Positions 1 to 9,767 of a DNA stretch of 64,000 nt are shown piece by piece; the stretch's first letter is position 1; each line of letters opens with the position of its first letter. The DNA is from Vibrio ostreicida (GTDB lineage: Bacteria; Pseudomonadota; Gammaproteobacteria; Enterobacterales; Vibrionaceae): NCBI RefSeq assembly GCF_013074385.2, contig NZ_JABEYA020000016.1, forward strand, positions 80,468-144,467, given 5' to 3'. Under the pieces are notes generated by a model. It saw only the letters and a program-made list of their open reading frames with translations, was not told the origin of the DNA and ran no database searches. A program made the position numbers and the translations under genes.

Positions 1-22
1 TTGGTTGTCAGCAGGAGGTGGG

Positions 23-985
23 TCAATCGTTACCACGTAAAGAAATTTCCCCGCCAATGTAACTTTCAATCCCATTGCCAGTTTCAAGTAATATGGCACC
101 TTGGTCATTAATCCCTTTTGCAATCCCCGAAATTGTTTTTGACCCGAGCATCAATTTGACCGGTCTATCAATATAGTTATCCAGACAATTCCAACGCTCG
201 ACCAATCCAACCATACCGTCCACTTCATAAGCAAGCATCGCTTTATTTAATGTACGTATCATGGCAGCCGCTAGCTGATTTCTATCCATCTCCTCACCGT
301 TTGTGACTTGCGCTAAGCTAGACCAAGGTTGGTCGATGTCACCCATGATATGAGGCATGTTTAGGTTCATTCCCATTCCGATGACCAAATTCGCCGCACC
401 ACCTGCCTGCCCTGATAATTCAACTAAAATCCCAGCTAGCTTTCGATCCTGATAATAAAGATCGTTAGGCCACTTAAGCTTAATACCTTTAATACCGAAA
501 TCCGACAATGCTTCAACAATCGCCACACCCACGACCAAACTTAACCCCATCGCAGCCGCCATACCTGCTTCCAATCGCCAAAACATCGATAAATAGAGGT
601 TTGAACCAAACGGAGATACCCATTCCCTGCCTCGCCGGCCTCGCCCCTTAGACTGATATTCAGCCACACACGCAGCCCCAGATTGAAGCGACTCCCCTCG
701 ATCGATAAGATACTGATTGGTAGAATCAATAATGGGGACAAGCTCAACGGGTGTAGAAACTAACCTACATATCGCCTTTTCATCTAGCAATTGAAAGGAA
801 TGAGCTAATTGGTAGCCTTTGCCCTGAACCCGAAAAATATCCACTCCCCACTTCTGAATACCTTGAATGTGCTTGCTGATGGCAGCCCGTGATACACCAA
901 GTTGATCCCCCAATGCCTCACCAGAATGGAAGCAACCATCAGACAAAATCTTGAGAATCGACAGTTTTATCTTGTGTTCTTTCAT
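23..985 (-). CDS. birA: Biotin--[acetyl-CoA carboxylase] ligase and biotin operon repressor BirA
   Basis: Bifunctional cytoplasmic protein of 320 residues. It activates biotin to biotinyl-5'-AMP, transfers it to the carboxyl carrier protein AccB, and as a dimer represses the bio operon. A winged helix-turn-helix domain fills about residues 1-60. The biotin/adenylate loop GRGRRGR is at 114-120, KWPND at 171-175, and the lysine-containing segment RKLAGIL follows. Length matches full-size Gammaproteobacterial BirA, so the regulatory domain is kept. The start codon overlaps the murB stop in an ATGA arrangement, so translation is probably coupled. The murB-birA order is usual in Gammaproteobacteria. 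Very secure. Confidence 0.97.
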   Translation of the reverse strand: MKEHKIKLSILKILSDGCFHSGEALGDQLGVSRAAISKHIQGIQKWGVDIFRVQGKGYQLAHSFQLLDEKAICRLVSTPVELVPIIDSTNQYLIDRGESLQSGAACVAEYQSKGRGRRGREWVSPFGSNLYLSMFWRLEAGMAAAMGLSLVVGVAIVEALSDFGIKGIKLKWPNDLYYQDRKLAGILVELSGQAGGAANLVIGMGMNLNMPHIMGDIDQPWSSLAQVTNGEEMDRNQLAAAMIRTLNKAMLAYEVDGMVGLVERWNCLDNYIDRPVKLMLGSKTISGIAKGINDQGAILLETGNGIESYIGGEISLRGND

Positions 986-2028
986 CGCGCCACCTGAAGA
1001 ATCTCATCTAAGCTCGTCTCGCCATATTTTCCGATAAAACGCACCTCATGCTCTAACTTCACATCGTATTCAGCCTCGACTGTCTGACGAACGAGAACAG
1101 CGAGCTGAACGATATCCGATGCGCTCGCCTGTCTCTTATTCACAATCACTAATGCCTGTTTAGGATGAACTTGCCCACCACCTACAACTGTCCCTTTCAA
1201 TCCGCACTGTTCAATAAGCCAACCGGCGGCTATCTTCATTCCATTTTGGGTTGGATAAGAGACCAAGTTTGGAAGCTTTGCCTTCAGCAAATCATGTTGT
1301 GCTTTAGACAGCACTGGATTTTTAAAAAAGCTACCTGCGTTGCCGACTTTCTGTGGGTCGGGGAGTTTCTCCATCCTCACCTCAGAAACTCGTTGATAAA
1401 TCTGCTGCGCCGTTACTGACTCTGGATCAAAGGATTGGAGTGGGCCATAGGCAGTATTAGGGCGCCACGTCTTGGCAAGTTTAAGGCCAACAGCAACGAT
1501 GACAACTTTTTGATAAAGCTGATGTTTAAAAATAGAGTCGCGATAGCCAAACTGGCACTCAGATGCGGTCATACGCTCGATCTGATTATTCTCTAGATTT
1601 AAGACATCAACATATTCACATACATCCTTTAACTCCATGCCGTAGGCACCAATGTTTTGAATCGGCGCGCTACCCACACAACCTGGAATCAAGGCTAAAT
1701 TCTCTAAACCAGAATACTCTTGTTCGATCGACCAAAGCACCAATGACGGCCAGTCTTCACCAGCGTTAATGTGCAGATGCCAATCATGTTTAGATTCTGT
1801 CACCTGTTTACCCATGATTCTGTTTACAATGACGACACCTTCAAACCTTTCTGTGAACAAGACATTACTTCCTCGTCCAAGTATTAACTTTGGTAATTCA
1901 AAATAATCAGAATGTTGGTATAACTGCTTCAGCTCTTCGATTGAGCTAACTTCAGCTAAGTAATCACAAGACTGTGGAAGAGAAAACGTATGGTAATGAC
2001 TGAGGTCGGCATTCGAGAGTATTTGCAT
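982..2028 (-). CDS. murB: UDP-N-acetylenolpyruvoylglucosamine reductase MurB
   Basis: NADPH- and FAD-dependent enzyme that reduces enolpyruvyl-UDP-GlcNAc to UDP-MurNAc, the second committed step of peptidoglycan precursor synthesis in the cytoplasm. The 348-residue product has the FAD-binding GRGSN at 51-55, the GCVGSAPIQNIGAYG segment at about 116-130, and the active-site GSFFKNP with the proton-donor serine at 233. It ends in a region with the conserved EHEVRFIG. Size and motifs fit type I MurB (E. coli-like). It shares 4 bp with birA downstream. Confidence 0.97.
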   Translation of the reverse strand: MQILSNADLSHYHTFSLPQSCDYLAEVSSIEELKQLYQHSDYFELPKLILGRGSNVLFTERFEGVVIVNRIMGKQVTESKHDWHLHINAGEDWPSLVLWSIEQEYSGLENLALIPGCVGSAPIQNIGAYGMELKDVCEYVDVLNLENNQIERMTASECQFGYRDSIFKHQLYQKVVIVAVGLKLAKTWRPNTAYGPLQSFDPESVTAQQIYQRVSEVRMEKLPDPQKVGNAGSFFKNPVLSKAQHDLLKAKLPNLVSYPTQNGMKIAAGWLIEQCGLKGTVVGGGQVHPKQALVIVNKRQASASDIVQLAVLVRQTVEAEYDVKLEHEVRFIGKYGETSLDEILQVAR

Positions 2029-2087
2029 TGGCTTTCTTAGATAAACTAAACTTCGCCCATTCTAACTTATTTAAATGCTGGGTGATA

Positions 2088-2522
2088 ATGGACAAATTTA
2101 CAATAGAAACTTTACCCCCAATGAAACTGCCTTTGGTGACTCGTTTATACAAAGCGCACTACCCATCAGGCAAAGCGAAAAAGGACGAGCTAACTATTGT
2201 TGGCTATTTAAATTCAAGTATCGTCGCGGTCGTTCGTTTCAGAACAATTGAAGAGTATAGATTGTTGACTGGAATGTTAGTCATTCCTGAACATCAAGGA
2301 TATGGTCTAGGTCATCAGCTACTCAAGCATTGCCATTCCTATGAATTGAGAGAGGGTGATTTTTGCTTTTCATATAAGCACTTAATTTCACTCTACCAAC
2401 AGTTCGATTTTCATACTGTTAGCAACAGCGAGCTACCAAACACGTTGCAAGCGTTGTTCACACGATATACCCGCAGTGGGAAGGCCCTCATTCCTATGCA
2501 ATACAAAGGATATAGAAAGTAA
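2088..2522 (+). CDS. GNAT-family N-acetyltransferase, substrate unknown
   Basis: Small acetyltransferase of 144 residues. The acetyl-CoA binding part is visible as the strand MLVIPEHQGYGLGHQLL (motif A, with the Q-G-x-G-L/H turn), preceded by a beta-strand VAVVRFR. The C-terminal half, with KHLISLYQQFDFHTV, matches the usual last helix and strand of the fold. The ATG at 2088 is preferred over a TTG at 2028, which would sit inside the murB start codon. Divergent from murB and 96 bp upstream of pssA. Target unknown; it could act on a small molecule or a protein N-terminus. Confidence 0.8.
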   Translation: MDKFTIETLPPMKLPLVTRLYKAHYPSGKAKKDELTIVGYLNSSIVAVVRFRTIEEYRLLTGMLVIPEHQGYGLGHQLLKHCHSYELREGDFCFSYKHLISLYQQFDFHTVSNSELPNTLQALFTRYTRSGKALIPMQYKGYRK

Positions 2523-2618
2523 ACGCATTCACTTCTAACCTTTATCTGGATTACTATGCAGTTATCCGCGATTTTGCTAAACTCCTGATCCACTTTTTGC
2601 AAAGGTACTGCATCCACC

Positions 2619-3959
2619 ATGATGACAAACCGGAATTTATTCCAGCAACTTCCGACTTTGGCACAAGACCCGGCCCAATTTACGACGCTCTGCGACGCTC
2701 AAGATTTTAGAGGCCAACTAATTAAAGCCATTCAGGGAGCAAGCAAGCGAATTTATATTGTTGCGTTATATCTTGAGGATGATGAGGCCGGTCGGGAGAT
2801 TTTAACCGAACTTTATCAGGCAAAGCAGCGCAACCCTGGTCTAGAGATCAATGTCTGTGTTGATTGGCACCGAGCACAACGCGGCCTCATCGGTTCGGGA
2901 TCAGGCTCTACAAACGCGACCATGTATCAGACATTCGCTGATAGTCATCAACACAAGATTCCTGTGTATGGCGTTCCCGTTCGTGGACGAGAGGTATTCG
3001 GTGTACTTCACCTCAAAGGCTTTATCATTGATGACACCGTCATCTACAGCGGAGCGAGCCTAAATAATATTTACTTAAGTTACAATGACAAATATAGATT
3101 TGATCGCTATCACATATTAGGTAACTCCACCTTAGCTGACAGCATGGTCAAATTTATTCAACAAGAGATTATTACTCATCCAGCAGTCAATGACTTAAAC
3201 CTTGAAGATAGACCTTCAACAAAAGCCATAAAATCCTCTATTAGGCAGCTTCGAGCTAGCTTAGAAAGGTCATCCTATCAATTTGAGTCACAACTGGTGT
3301 CAAAGGATCAGGTCGCCGTTACACCTTTGATCGGAGTAGGCAAGAAAAGAAATAAGCTTAACCAATGCATTGACCAACTTCTAGCTACAGCCAAAGCAGA
3401 AATATTTATCTGTACCCCTTATTTCAATCTTCCACACAGCGTAGCAAAGCAAGTAAAAAGAGCCATCAAACGAGGTGTGAAAGTTACCATTGTCGTAGGA
3501 GATAAAACTGCAAATGATTTTTACATTCCACCTGAAGCCGAGTTTAAAACCATTGGTGGGCTACCTTATCTGTATGAACGGAACCTCCGCCAGTTCGCCA
3601 AAGCAAATGAAGCGAATATTGCGAGCCGAAATCTCTCTATTCATCTTTGGAAACATGATGACAACAGCTTTCACTTGAAAGGTGTTTGGGTTGATAAGCA
3701 ATATATGTTAATCACGGGTAACAACCTGAACCCTAGAGCATGGAAACTCGACTTGGAAAACGCTATTTTGATTCAAGACAACCACCAACATCTTTGTCAA
3801 CAATTCGAAAAAGAGGTGGCGAATATTCTTCAACACACACAAATGATATGCACTTATAAGCAAATAGAAAAGTTTGAAGATTACCCGCTAGTTGTCAAAA
3901 AGTTAATGCGAAAAATCACCAGAGTCAAAGCAGACAGCGTTTTAAAACAGATACTTTAA
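2619..3959 (+). CDS. pssA: CDP-diacylglycerol--serine O-phosphatidyltransferase (phosphatidylserine synthase)
   Basis: Phospholipase D-superfamily enzyme of 446 residues that makes phosphatidylserine from CDP-diacylglycerol and L-serine, the first step to phosphatidylethanolamine. Two HKD-type half-sites are visible: HLKGFIIDD with H131, K133 and D138, followed by SGASLNN, and a second one with FHLKGVWVD followed by TGNNLNPRAW near residue 350. Length is close to E. coli PssA (451). Two adjacent ATGs at 2619 and 2622 could both start it. It converges on the last gene of the O-antigen operon, with only 29 bp between them, so it marks the left boundary of the polysaccharide locus. Confidence 0.95.
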   Translation: MMTNRNLFQQLPTLAQDPAQFTTLCDAQDFRGQLIKAIQGASKRIYIVALYLEDDEAGREILTELYQAKQRNPGLEINVCVDWHRAQRGLIGSGSGSTNATMYQTFADSHQHKIPVYGVPVRGREVFGVLHLKGFIIDDTVIYSGASLNNIYLSYNDKYRFDRYHILGNSTLADSMVKFIQQEIITHPAVNDLNLEDRPSTKAIKSSIRQLRASLERSSYQFESQLVSKDQVAVTPLIGVGKKRNKLNQCIDQLLATAKAEIFICTPYFNLPHSVAKQVKRAIKRGVKVTIVVGDKTANDFYIPPEAEFKTIGGLPYLYERNLRQFAKANEANIASRNLSIHLWKHDDNSFHLKGVWVDKQYMLITGNNLNPRAWKLDLENAILIQDNHQHLCQQFEKEVANILQHTQMICTYKQIEKFEDYPLVVKKLMRKITRVKADSVLKQIL

Positions 3960-3988
3960 CAAACAACAGAAATAAGCCCTACCCATTA

Positions 3989-5926
3989 TTAATGAATAGT
4001 TTTTTCTTTGACGAGATCCTTGTCCTTGAGCTTCTGCCAAACTAGGTCGCCAATGCCATCGGTAGGGTTGAAGTCAGTAGGGGCATCAAGTAACAACTGC
4101 CTGATTTTCTCATGCTCAAAGTTGTGACACGCTCTATCAAGCTCATCAACCAAGGGTTGATACTCTTCAAGTGGCAAGTAGCGCTCATTTGCAGTCATTA
4201 TCCTTGGATGTGCAGTGTCATTAACATTATCCCCAATGAGGAGTTCTTCAAACAATTTTTCTCCAGGACGAAGTCCCGAGAACTGAATTTCAATGTCCCC
4301 GAGTGGGTTGTCTTCGCTCTTTACCTCAAGACCGGAAAGCTTGATCAGGTTCTCAGCTAAATCAGTAATTCGTACAGGCTCTCCCATATCCAACACAAAC
4401 ACATCTCCACCTTTACCCATTGCCCCTGCTTGAATAACGAGCTGAGCAGCCTCAGGAATTGTCATAAAATAACGTATGATGTCTTTATGGGTCACTGTCA
4501 CTGGACCGCCACTTTCAATTTGTTTTTTAAACAAAGGGATAACGGAACCAGAGGAACCTAAAACATTGCCGAATCTCACCATGCAAAAGCGAGTCCCTTT
4601 TTCCCTGACATTTTCCTGCTCGGACAAAGCTTGCAATCCGAGTTCAGCCATACGTTTCGTCGTCCCCATAACATTCGTTGGACGAACTGCCTTATCAGTG
4701 GATATAAGTACAAAAGACTCGACACCCGCTTCTATAGCCGCCTTCGCTGTATAGTAAGTACCAAATACATTGTTTCTCACCCCTTCAACTACATTGTATT
4801 CTACTAGAGGAACATGCTTGTATGCCGCTGCATGATAAATCGTCTGAACATTAAAACTTTTCATTGTAGTTGCTAAACGATTCTCTTTTTGAACAGATCC
4901 AAGGAGTGGAATTATCTCTACTGCAAAGGAAGCTTTCTCTTGGTAAGCAGATAACTCTCGGTCTATCTGATATAAAGCGAATTCAGAAATTTCAAACAAT
5001 ACCAGCGCTTTTGGGCTTTGACTCATTATTTGCCGACATAACTCTGAACCAATAGAGCCGCCGGCCCCAGTCACCATAACCACTTTATTTCTGATGTTGG
5101 ACTCCATTAATAAAGGTTGAGGTGACACAGGGTCTCGGCCGAGTAAATCTTCTATTGCAACATCTTTAAATTCATCAATTTTAGCTTTACCTTCCACGAT
5201 ATCCTTCATATCTGGAACAGTAAGCACTTCAGCAGACAAAGGTACCAATGAGTCTAATATCTCTTTACGGCGGGCTCTTGTGGCACTCGGGACTGCAAGT
5301 AAAATCTGGCTAACATTATGCTTATCAATCAATTGTGAGGCTTTTTCAATATCACAAACATGGAGGCCCATTATCATCGTTTTCTCAAGAGTTTTATCGA
5401 GGTCAACGAAACCCACAACCTTGTGCGTTTCAGAGTTGCGTAATGCTAATGCTAGTTGACGTCCCGCAGAACCAGCACCATAGATAAGCACTCTTTTGCA
5501 ACCTTTTGCACTAGCTTGATTAACCAAAACACGTACAACTAGCCTAGACCCTCCGCATAACAGACATAAAAAAGCGCCGTAAATGATAGGGATAGAACGA
5601 GGAATGGGGGCATCAACGTAAAAAGCCAAAACCGCAACGGACAATGCTGAAATAAATGTTCCTAAACTCACAACTGCTAGCGCGTGGAATGTGAGATAGC
5701 GTAATATTGCTCGGTACAAACCCAAGCGAGTAAAAGCAGTAATCGTAACAACTAAGGTCCCAGCAATAACAAATTGCACAACTTGACTATCAATTGGCAT
5801 CACCGAACCAAGTCTAGACCAGTAAGCGATGTAAAATGATGCAATAACAAAAACAATATCTACAGCAACACTTATTAAACGTTTGTTGAAACGTGACAAA
5901 TTCCAGATGAAGTTTAGATTAGCCAT
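3989..5926 (-). CDS. Membrane-anchored UDP-GlcNAc 4,6-dehydratase, WbpM/CapD/PglF family
   Basis: Large inner-membrane SDR enzyme of 645 residues. Residues ~1-120 form about four transmembrane helices, the next ~150 form a Rossmann-like CoA_binding domain with GAGSAGRQL, and the C-terminal half is the catalytic SDR domain with GAGGSIGSELC. The catalytic segment reads STDKAVRPTNVMGTTK, with methionine in place of the usual SDR tyrosine, as in WbpM, FlaA1-large and PglF. It should produce UDP-4-keto-6-deoxy-GlcNAc for QuiNAc or FucNAc. Last gene of the operon, as WbpM/WbfY homologues often are. It probably works with the SDR reductase at 6499 and the sugar transferase at 5967. Confidence 0.93.
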   Translation of the reverse strand: MANLNFIWNLSRFNKRLISVAVDIVFVIASFYIAYWSRLGSVMPIDSQVVQFVIAGTLVVTITAFTRLGLYRAILRYLTFHALAVVSLGTFISALSVAVLAFYVDAPIPRSIPIIYGAFLCLLCGGSRLVVRVLVNQASAKGCKRVLIYGAGSAGRQLALALRNSETHKVVGFVDLDKTLEKTMIMGLHVCDIEKASQLIDKHNVSQILLAVPSATRARRKEILDSLVPLSAEVLTVPDMKDIVEGKAKIDEFKDVAIEDLLGRDPVSPQPLLMESNIRNKVVMVTGAGGSIGSELCRQIMSQSPKALVLFEISEFALYQIDRELSAYQEKASFAVEIIPLLGSVQKENRLATTMKSFNVQTIYHAAAYKHVPLVEYNVVEGVRNNVFGTYYTAKAAIEAGVESFVLISTDKAVRPTNVMGTTKRMAELGLQALSEQENVREKGTRFCMVRFGNVLGSSGSVIPLFKKQIESGGPVTVTHKDIIRYFMTIPEAAQLVIQAGAMGKGGDVFVLDMGEPVRITDLAENLIKLSGLEVKSEDNPLGDIEIQFSGLRPGEKLFEELLIGDNVNDTAHPRIMTANERYLPLEEYQPLVDELDRACHNFEHEKIRQLLLDAPTDFNPTDGIGDLVWQKLKDKDLVKEKTIH

Positions 5927-5966
5927 AATACTCTCTTTGATACATCAATTTTCTACCTCAACACTC

Positions 5967-6515
5967 TCACTTTACAGCGTCCCCTCCTCCACTACCAGTA
6001 ACTGTCTTGAGTATGTATTTAAGATAGGTGGTAATCGTCAAATTTTCGATCATTTTTTTGTCTGTTTGCGCCAAAAGCTTTGGCTTAGACATATCTATAT
6101 TTTGCACCTGAGCCAAACCCGTGATTCCTGGAAGGACATCATAAATCCTCAGAGCATCTCTCTCTGAAATAAGTTCTTTCTGGTTGAATAAATTGGGGCG
6201 GGGTCCGACGAGGCTCATTTCACCTTTTAGAACGTTAATTAACTGAGGCAGTTCATCAAGTTTAGTTTTACGTAGAAATCCTCCCCATTTTGTAATGGCG
6301 GCAGTACTCGCTAAGTGGCTCGCTACGGACTCTGTATCGACAGACATAGTGCGAAATTTAACCAAATTAAATGGCTTCTTATGCATACCAACGCGTTTTT
6401 GCACAAAGACAGGCGAGCCAGTATCAACAAGACCTATTAAATACACGAGGCCCAAAATAGGCCATAAAATAAGAAGTCCGATTAGAGCTGCCACAAAGTC
6501 AAATATTCGAATCAT
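5967..6515 (-). CDS. Initiating undecaprenyl-phosphate sugar phosphotransferase (bacterial sugar transferase, PglC/WbaP type)
   Basis: Monotopic phosphoglycosyl transferase of 182 residues that moves a sugar-1-phosphate from a UDP-sugar to undecaprenyl phosphate and so starts the O-unit. It has the single N-terminal membrane-entering hairpin (FVAALIGLLILWPILGLVYL), the basic KRVG and KFRTM segments, the RKTKLDELPQLINVL helix with the catalytic Asp-Glu pair, and the MSLVGPRP motif. Length fits the minimal catalytic class (PglC-like) without the extra N-terminal helices of WbaP. The ATG at 6515 follows GGGGG; an in-frame TTG at 6527 is less likely. The upstream gene overlaps it. Confidence 0.93.
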   Translation of the reverse strand: MIRIFDFVAALIGLLILWPILGLVYLIGLVDTGSPVFVQKRVGMHKKPFNLVKFRTMSVDTESVASHLASTAAITKWGGFLRKTKLDELPQLINVLKGEMSLVGPRPNLFNQKELISERDALRIYDVLPGITGLAQVQNIDMSKPKLLAQTDKKMIENLTITTYLKYILKTVTGSGGGDAVK

Positions 6516-7419
6516 TTTTACCCCCAAAAGTCAAAGACATTGCTTGCTCCATTGTCAAAGGTGCTACCCAACCTAAATCATCAAGAGTATTCGTTGAGTC
6601 AACCTCTAAGTCTTGAATCAACTGTTTAGCCATCATGGAACGTCCAGTCAAAGAAGCGAAAAGTTGGAGACATAATTTGGGTATGGGAAATTGCAAAAGG
6701 CCTTTGTTCAAACCTTTGGCAATAGCATCAGTGAACTGTCTGATTGAAACCCCCTGACCATCAGAGGCTAGAAAAATTTTTCCTCCGGCATTTGGGTGTT
6801 CAGTACACGTTATCAATAGATCCGCTAAATTTTGTACCGCTATAAAATCTCTTTTATTATCTATCAACCTAAAAGGTAATATCGGTACCTTTGAGACTAA
6901 CTGGGTTAATAAACCAAAGTTACCAGGAGCATTTTTACCGTACACAAGTGTAGGCCGCACGACAACAAGCTCCATCCCTGTTTTTTCAGCTATCCTTTGT
7001 AAACCAAGCTCAGCATCCAATTTAGATTGTGTATAATCATTGTGAGGAGAGGGTTGGTCTTTCCAGGAAAATGGCTCGCCACAAGTATAAGCGCCATTAA
7101 CACCTATTGAACTTACGAAAACAAAACGTACAACACCTGCATTAGCCGCTTGAATCGCAAGATTCAAAGAACCCTCAACATTGACGCTTCGATAATCATT
7201 TACCGACGCCCCCTTAGAGTGAGCTATACCGGCAAGATGAATAACTGTCTTAACACCATCGAAAGCGTTACCAAAGTTTGTATTTTTATCAAGTGTTTCA
7301 ATGCATGAAAAGGGCGCTTTCTTATGATCGCTGTCCTTTCTGTATAGCGATTTAACTTTGCGATGAGACTTTAATATCTCTTTCCCAACAAAGCCGCTGG
7401 CTCCAGTCAACAAAATCAT
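6499..7419 (-). CDS. NAD(P)-dependent SDR sugar-nucleotide reductase/epimerase (WbpV/Gne-like)
   Basis: Extended SDR protein of 306 residues with the N-terminal GASGFVGKE dinucleotide-binding loop and the catalytic Tyr-Lys pair in YTQSK, preceded by the serine of VSSIGVNG. Next to a WbpM-type dehydratase and an initiating transferase, the best guess is a WbpV-like 4-keto reductase giving UDP-QuiNAc, or a 4-epimerase/reductase giving UDP-FucNAc. Sequence alone does not separate these. Its start shares one base with the upstream glycosyltransferase stop (TAATG), and its 3' end overlaps the transferase gene, so the group is translationally coupled. Confidence 0.85.
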   Translation of the reverse strand: MILLTGASGFVGKEILKSHRKVKSLYRKDSDHKKAPFSCIETLDKNTNFGNAFDGVKTVIHLAGIAHSKGASVNDYRSVNVEGSLNLAIQAANAGVVRFVFVSSIGVNGAYTCGEPFSWKDQPSPHNDYTQSKLDAELGLQRIAEKTGMELVVVRPTLVYGKNAPGNFGLLTQLVSKVPILPFRLIDNKRDFIAVQNLADLLITCTEHPNAGGKIFLASDGQGVSIRQFTDAIAKGLNKGLLQFPIPKLCLQLFASLTGRSMMAKQLIQDLEVDSTNTLDDLGWVAPLTMEQAMSLTFGGKNDSNI

Positions 7420-8330
7420 TAGTCTCTCCCCAAAAAGCGCCTAACTGACAGTAACAACATAGCTACAGTAAAAATAACTTTGTCTCTTGTTCGCCTCCGG
7501 CATTTGTGCCCAATTAGTGATAACCTCAAAAAGTCTGCGGGACTGCCTGACCTTATAAGCTGAATAGGGTTTTCATGCTGTTCAAGGAATTGACTCTGGC
7601 TCTTTACTTTTTCTAAGGCTTGGCCATTTAAGACCATTGCGGCGCGATTAATACTAGCTCTTATACCATTATTAGCACCTACGGCATTATTGTCATGTTG
7701 ACGATATAGCACTAATGGCTCACTTCCAATGACCCATTTATATTTCCTATCACGAGAAAAACTGTAACAAAACCAATCATGTAGCCACAGCTGACTAATA
7801 TTATCTTTGTTAGAAATTAAAAAACTCTGAATCTCACACGCCAAAATTTGGTTGAGGACAAATGTGCAGCCGGGCCCTGCTGATTCAAATAGATAATCAA
7901 ATTCTGATTGCGCATAGTCTTTTTTTATTAGTGATTGTCTGCCATCTTCCCAAAATGCGGAAACACTACCAGAATACCCATACGCGTTTTTGGCTAGCAT
8001 TAGCTCTATGGAGTAGTGTAACTTGTGAGGGAGCCAGATATCATCCTGATCAGAAAATGCAATATAGTCATAATTATTGAATTCAACGTTAATCAATAGG
8101 TTGAAAAAATTCTGGCCCGCACTACCGAAACTAGCCCCATAGGGGAGTAAGTAGACATTTGCTTTGCCCACATATTTAGATATGATGTCAAAACTGCCAT
8201 CAATTGAAAGGTCTAAACTCACATAAACATCAACCGAAACATCAAGCTGAAGCAGTATTGATTCCAGTTGCTCTTCCAAGAATTGTTCACCATTATACGC
8301 AGCCAGCAACACACATACTTTTGGAGCCAT
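7419..8330 (-). CDS. Glycosyltransferase family 2, O-antigen assembly
   Basis: GT-A fold glycosyltransferase of 303 residues. It opens with VCVLLAAYNGEQFLEEQLESI and has a SDQDDIW segment, which carries the metal/nucleotide-binding aspartates of GT2. The C-terminus has basic and hydrophobic stretches that could associate with the membrane. The ATG at 8330 is chosen because an upstream in-frame GTG at 8345 lies within rmlC and would add only five residues. It directly follows the rhamnose genes and could be a rhamnosyltransferase, but donor and acceptor are not readable from the sequence. Confidence 0.88.
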   Translation of the reverse strand: MAPKVCVLLAAYNGEQFLEEQLESILLQLDVSVDVYVSLDLSIDGSFDIISKYVGKANVYLLPYGASFGSAGQNFFNLLINVEFNNYDYIAFSDQDDIWLPHKLHYSIELMLAKNAYGYSGSVSAFWEDGRQSLIKKDYAQSEFDYLFESAGPGCTFVLNQILACEIQSFLISNKDNISQLWLHDWFCYSFSRDRKYKWVIGSEPLVLYRQHDNNAVGANNGIRASINRAAMVLNGQALEKVKSQSQFLEQHENPIQLIRSGSPADFLRLSLIGHKCRRRTRDKVIFTVAMLLLSVRRFLGRD

Positions 8331-8332
8331 AT

Positions 8333-8881
8333 TTAAAGCCCACACTCATCGAGACTTAAACCATTACGATCTTTGACGGACAACGTTGGTATCATATTAA
8401 GCTCTAGCGGCCAACTAATGTTAAGACTCGGGTCATCCCAAGCTATCGACACCTCTGAATTCGGGTTATAGTAATCTGTGCACTTATATACAAATTCTGC
8501 TTCTTCACTAGTTACAAAGAAACCATGAGCAAAACCTTCTGGAATCCATAATTGACGCTTGTTTTTATCCGAGAGATATTCTCCGACCCAATGTCCATAG
8601 GTAGCCGAACCACGCCTGATATCTACAGCAACATCATACACCTCACCAGAAATGACACGGACGAGTTTGCCTTGAGTATTTTCACTTTGATAATGTAAAC
8701 CACGTAAAATACCTTTCTTCGATTTTGAATGATTATCTTGAACAAAAACTGTTGATTTTCCAGCAACAAGTTCATCAAATTTCTTTTGCTGCCACGTTTC
8801 CATAAAAAATCCACGTTCATCACCGAAAAGAGTGGGTTCAATGATTTTTACTTCAGCAATATTAGTGTCAATTACTTTCAT
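8333..8881 (-). CDS. rmlC: dTDP-4-dehydrorhamnose 3,5-epimerase
   Basis: Cupin-fold epimerase of 182 residues, third enzyme of dTDP-L-rhamnose synthesis, converting dTDP-4-keto-6-deoxyglucose to the L-lyxo form. Family motifs are GDERGFFMETW, NHSKSKKGILRGLHYQ with the catalytic histidine, and WIPEGFAHGFFV. The ATG at 8881 gives the canonical MKVIDTNI start; an upstream extension would run into rmlD. It follows rmlB, rmlA and rmlD in the usual rmlBADC order. Confidence 0.96.
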   Translation of the reverse strand: MKVIDTNIAEVKIIEPTLFGDERGFFMETWQQKKFDELVAGKSTVFVQDNHSKSKKGILRGLHYQSENTQGKLVRVISGEVYDVAVDIRRGSATYGHWVGEYLSDKNKRQLWIPEGFAHGFFVTSEEAEFVYKCTDYYNPNSEVSIAWDDPSLNISWPLELNMIPTLSVKDRNGLSLDECGL

Positions 8882-8882
8882 T

Positions 8883-9767
8883 CTATGACCTTGTGTAAAT
8901 TTGAACATTATCTAATGCAGACTTCCAGTCACTTGCTTTTATCGAGAAGGCTCTTTCAATTTTATCAGTACTCAATTTTGAACTAACTGGCCGTTTGGCT
9001 GGTGTCGGAAATTGTTCCGTAGTGATATTCTTCAAAGTGGGTGTTGCCGTGAAGATTCCCAACTTTTTGGCTTTAGAAAAAATAGTTTGTGCAAACTCAA
9101 ACCAGCTAACGTGAGGCAAACCTGAGAAGTGGTAGATACCATATTCAACATCTTTATCATATATCTCTTTATCAGCAATTCTTATCAAGGTTGAGGCAAT
9201 ATCTCCAGCATAAGTGGGCCCTCCAAATTGATCACCGACAATACTTAGGCAATCATTTTTTTCGGCCAAGCGACACATTGTTTTGACAAAGTTATTGCCT
9301 TTCTCTCCAAAAACCCACGCTGTACGCAGAATAATATGCTTATCGCATTCTTCTATTACCGCTTGTTCTCCAGCGAGTTTGCTTTTACCATAAATACCCT
9401 GAGGGTTTGTTTCATCAGTTTCCAGATGCTCAATATCCATATTTCCTTCAAACACATAGTCTGTTGAAATATGGATCAAAGTAACGTCCAACGTCTGCGC
9501 CATTTTTGCCAAATATTTAGGCCCTTTGGCATTCACCGCATAGGCTAGTTCAAGTTCCTGTTCTGCTTTATCGACAGCCGTATAAGCTGCACAATTTATA
9601 ATGACATCAGGGCTGAACTTTAACACCGCTTCACGAACAGAATCCGGGTTGGTCACATCCAAACCTTCTTTATCAAGAACAAGTAGTGTTACATCTGGCC
9701 TATGTGAAAGCTGCTCTGATACACAATAGCCCACTTGACCGTTGCCTCCAGTAACAAGAACACGCAT
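8883..9767 (-). CDS. rmlD: dTDP-4-dehydrorhamnose reductase
   Basis: Short-chain reductase of 294 residues that makes dTDP-L-rhamnose, the last step of the pathway. The nucleotide-binding loop GGNGQVGYC is at the N-terminus, NCAAYTAVDKAE and STDYVFEG follow, and the catalytic YGKSKLAGE carries Tyr and Lys. The start codon touches the last base of rmlA, so translation is coupled. Confidence 0.96.
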   Translation of the reverse strand: MRVLVTGGNGQVGYCVSEQLSHRPDVTLLVLDKEGLDVTNPDSVREAVLKFSPDVIINCAAYTAVDKAEQELELAYAVNAKGPKYLAKMAQTLDVTLIHISTDYVFEGNMDIEHLETDETNPQGIYGKSKLAGEQAVIEECDKHIILRTAWVFGEKGNNFVKTMCRLAEKNDCLSIVGDQFGGPTYAGDIASTLIRIADKEIYDKDVEYGIYHFSGLPHVSWFEFAQTIFSKAKKLGIFTATPTLKNITTEQFPTPAKRPVSSKLSTDKIERAFSIKASDWKSALDNVQIYTRS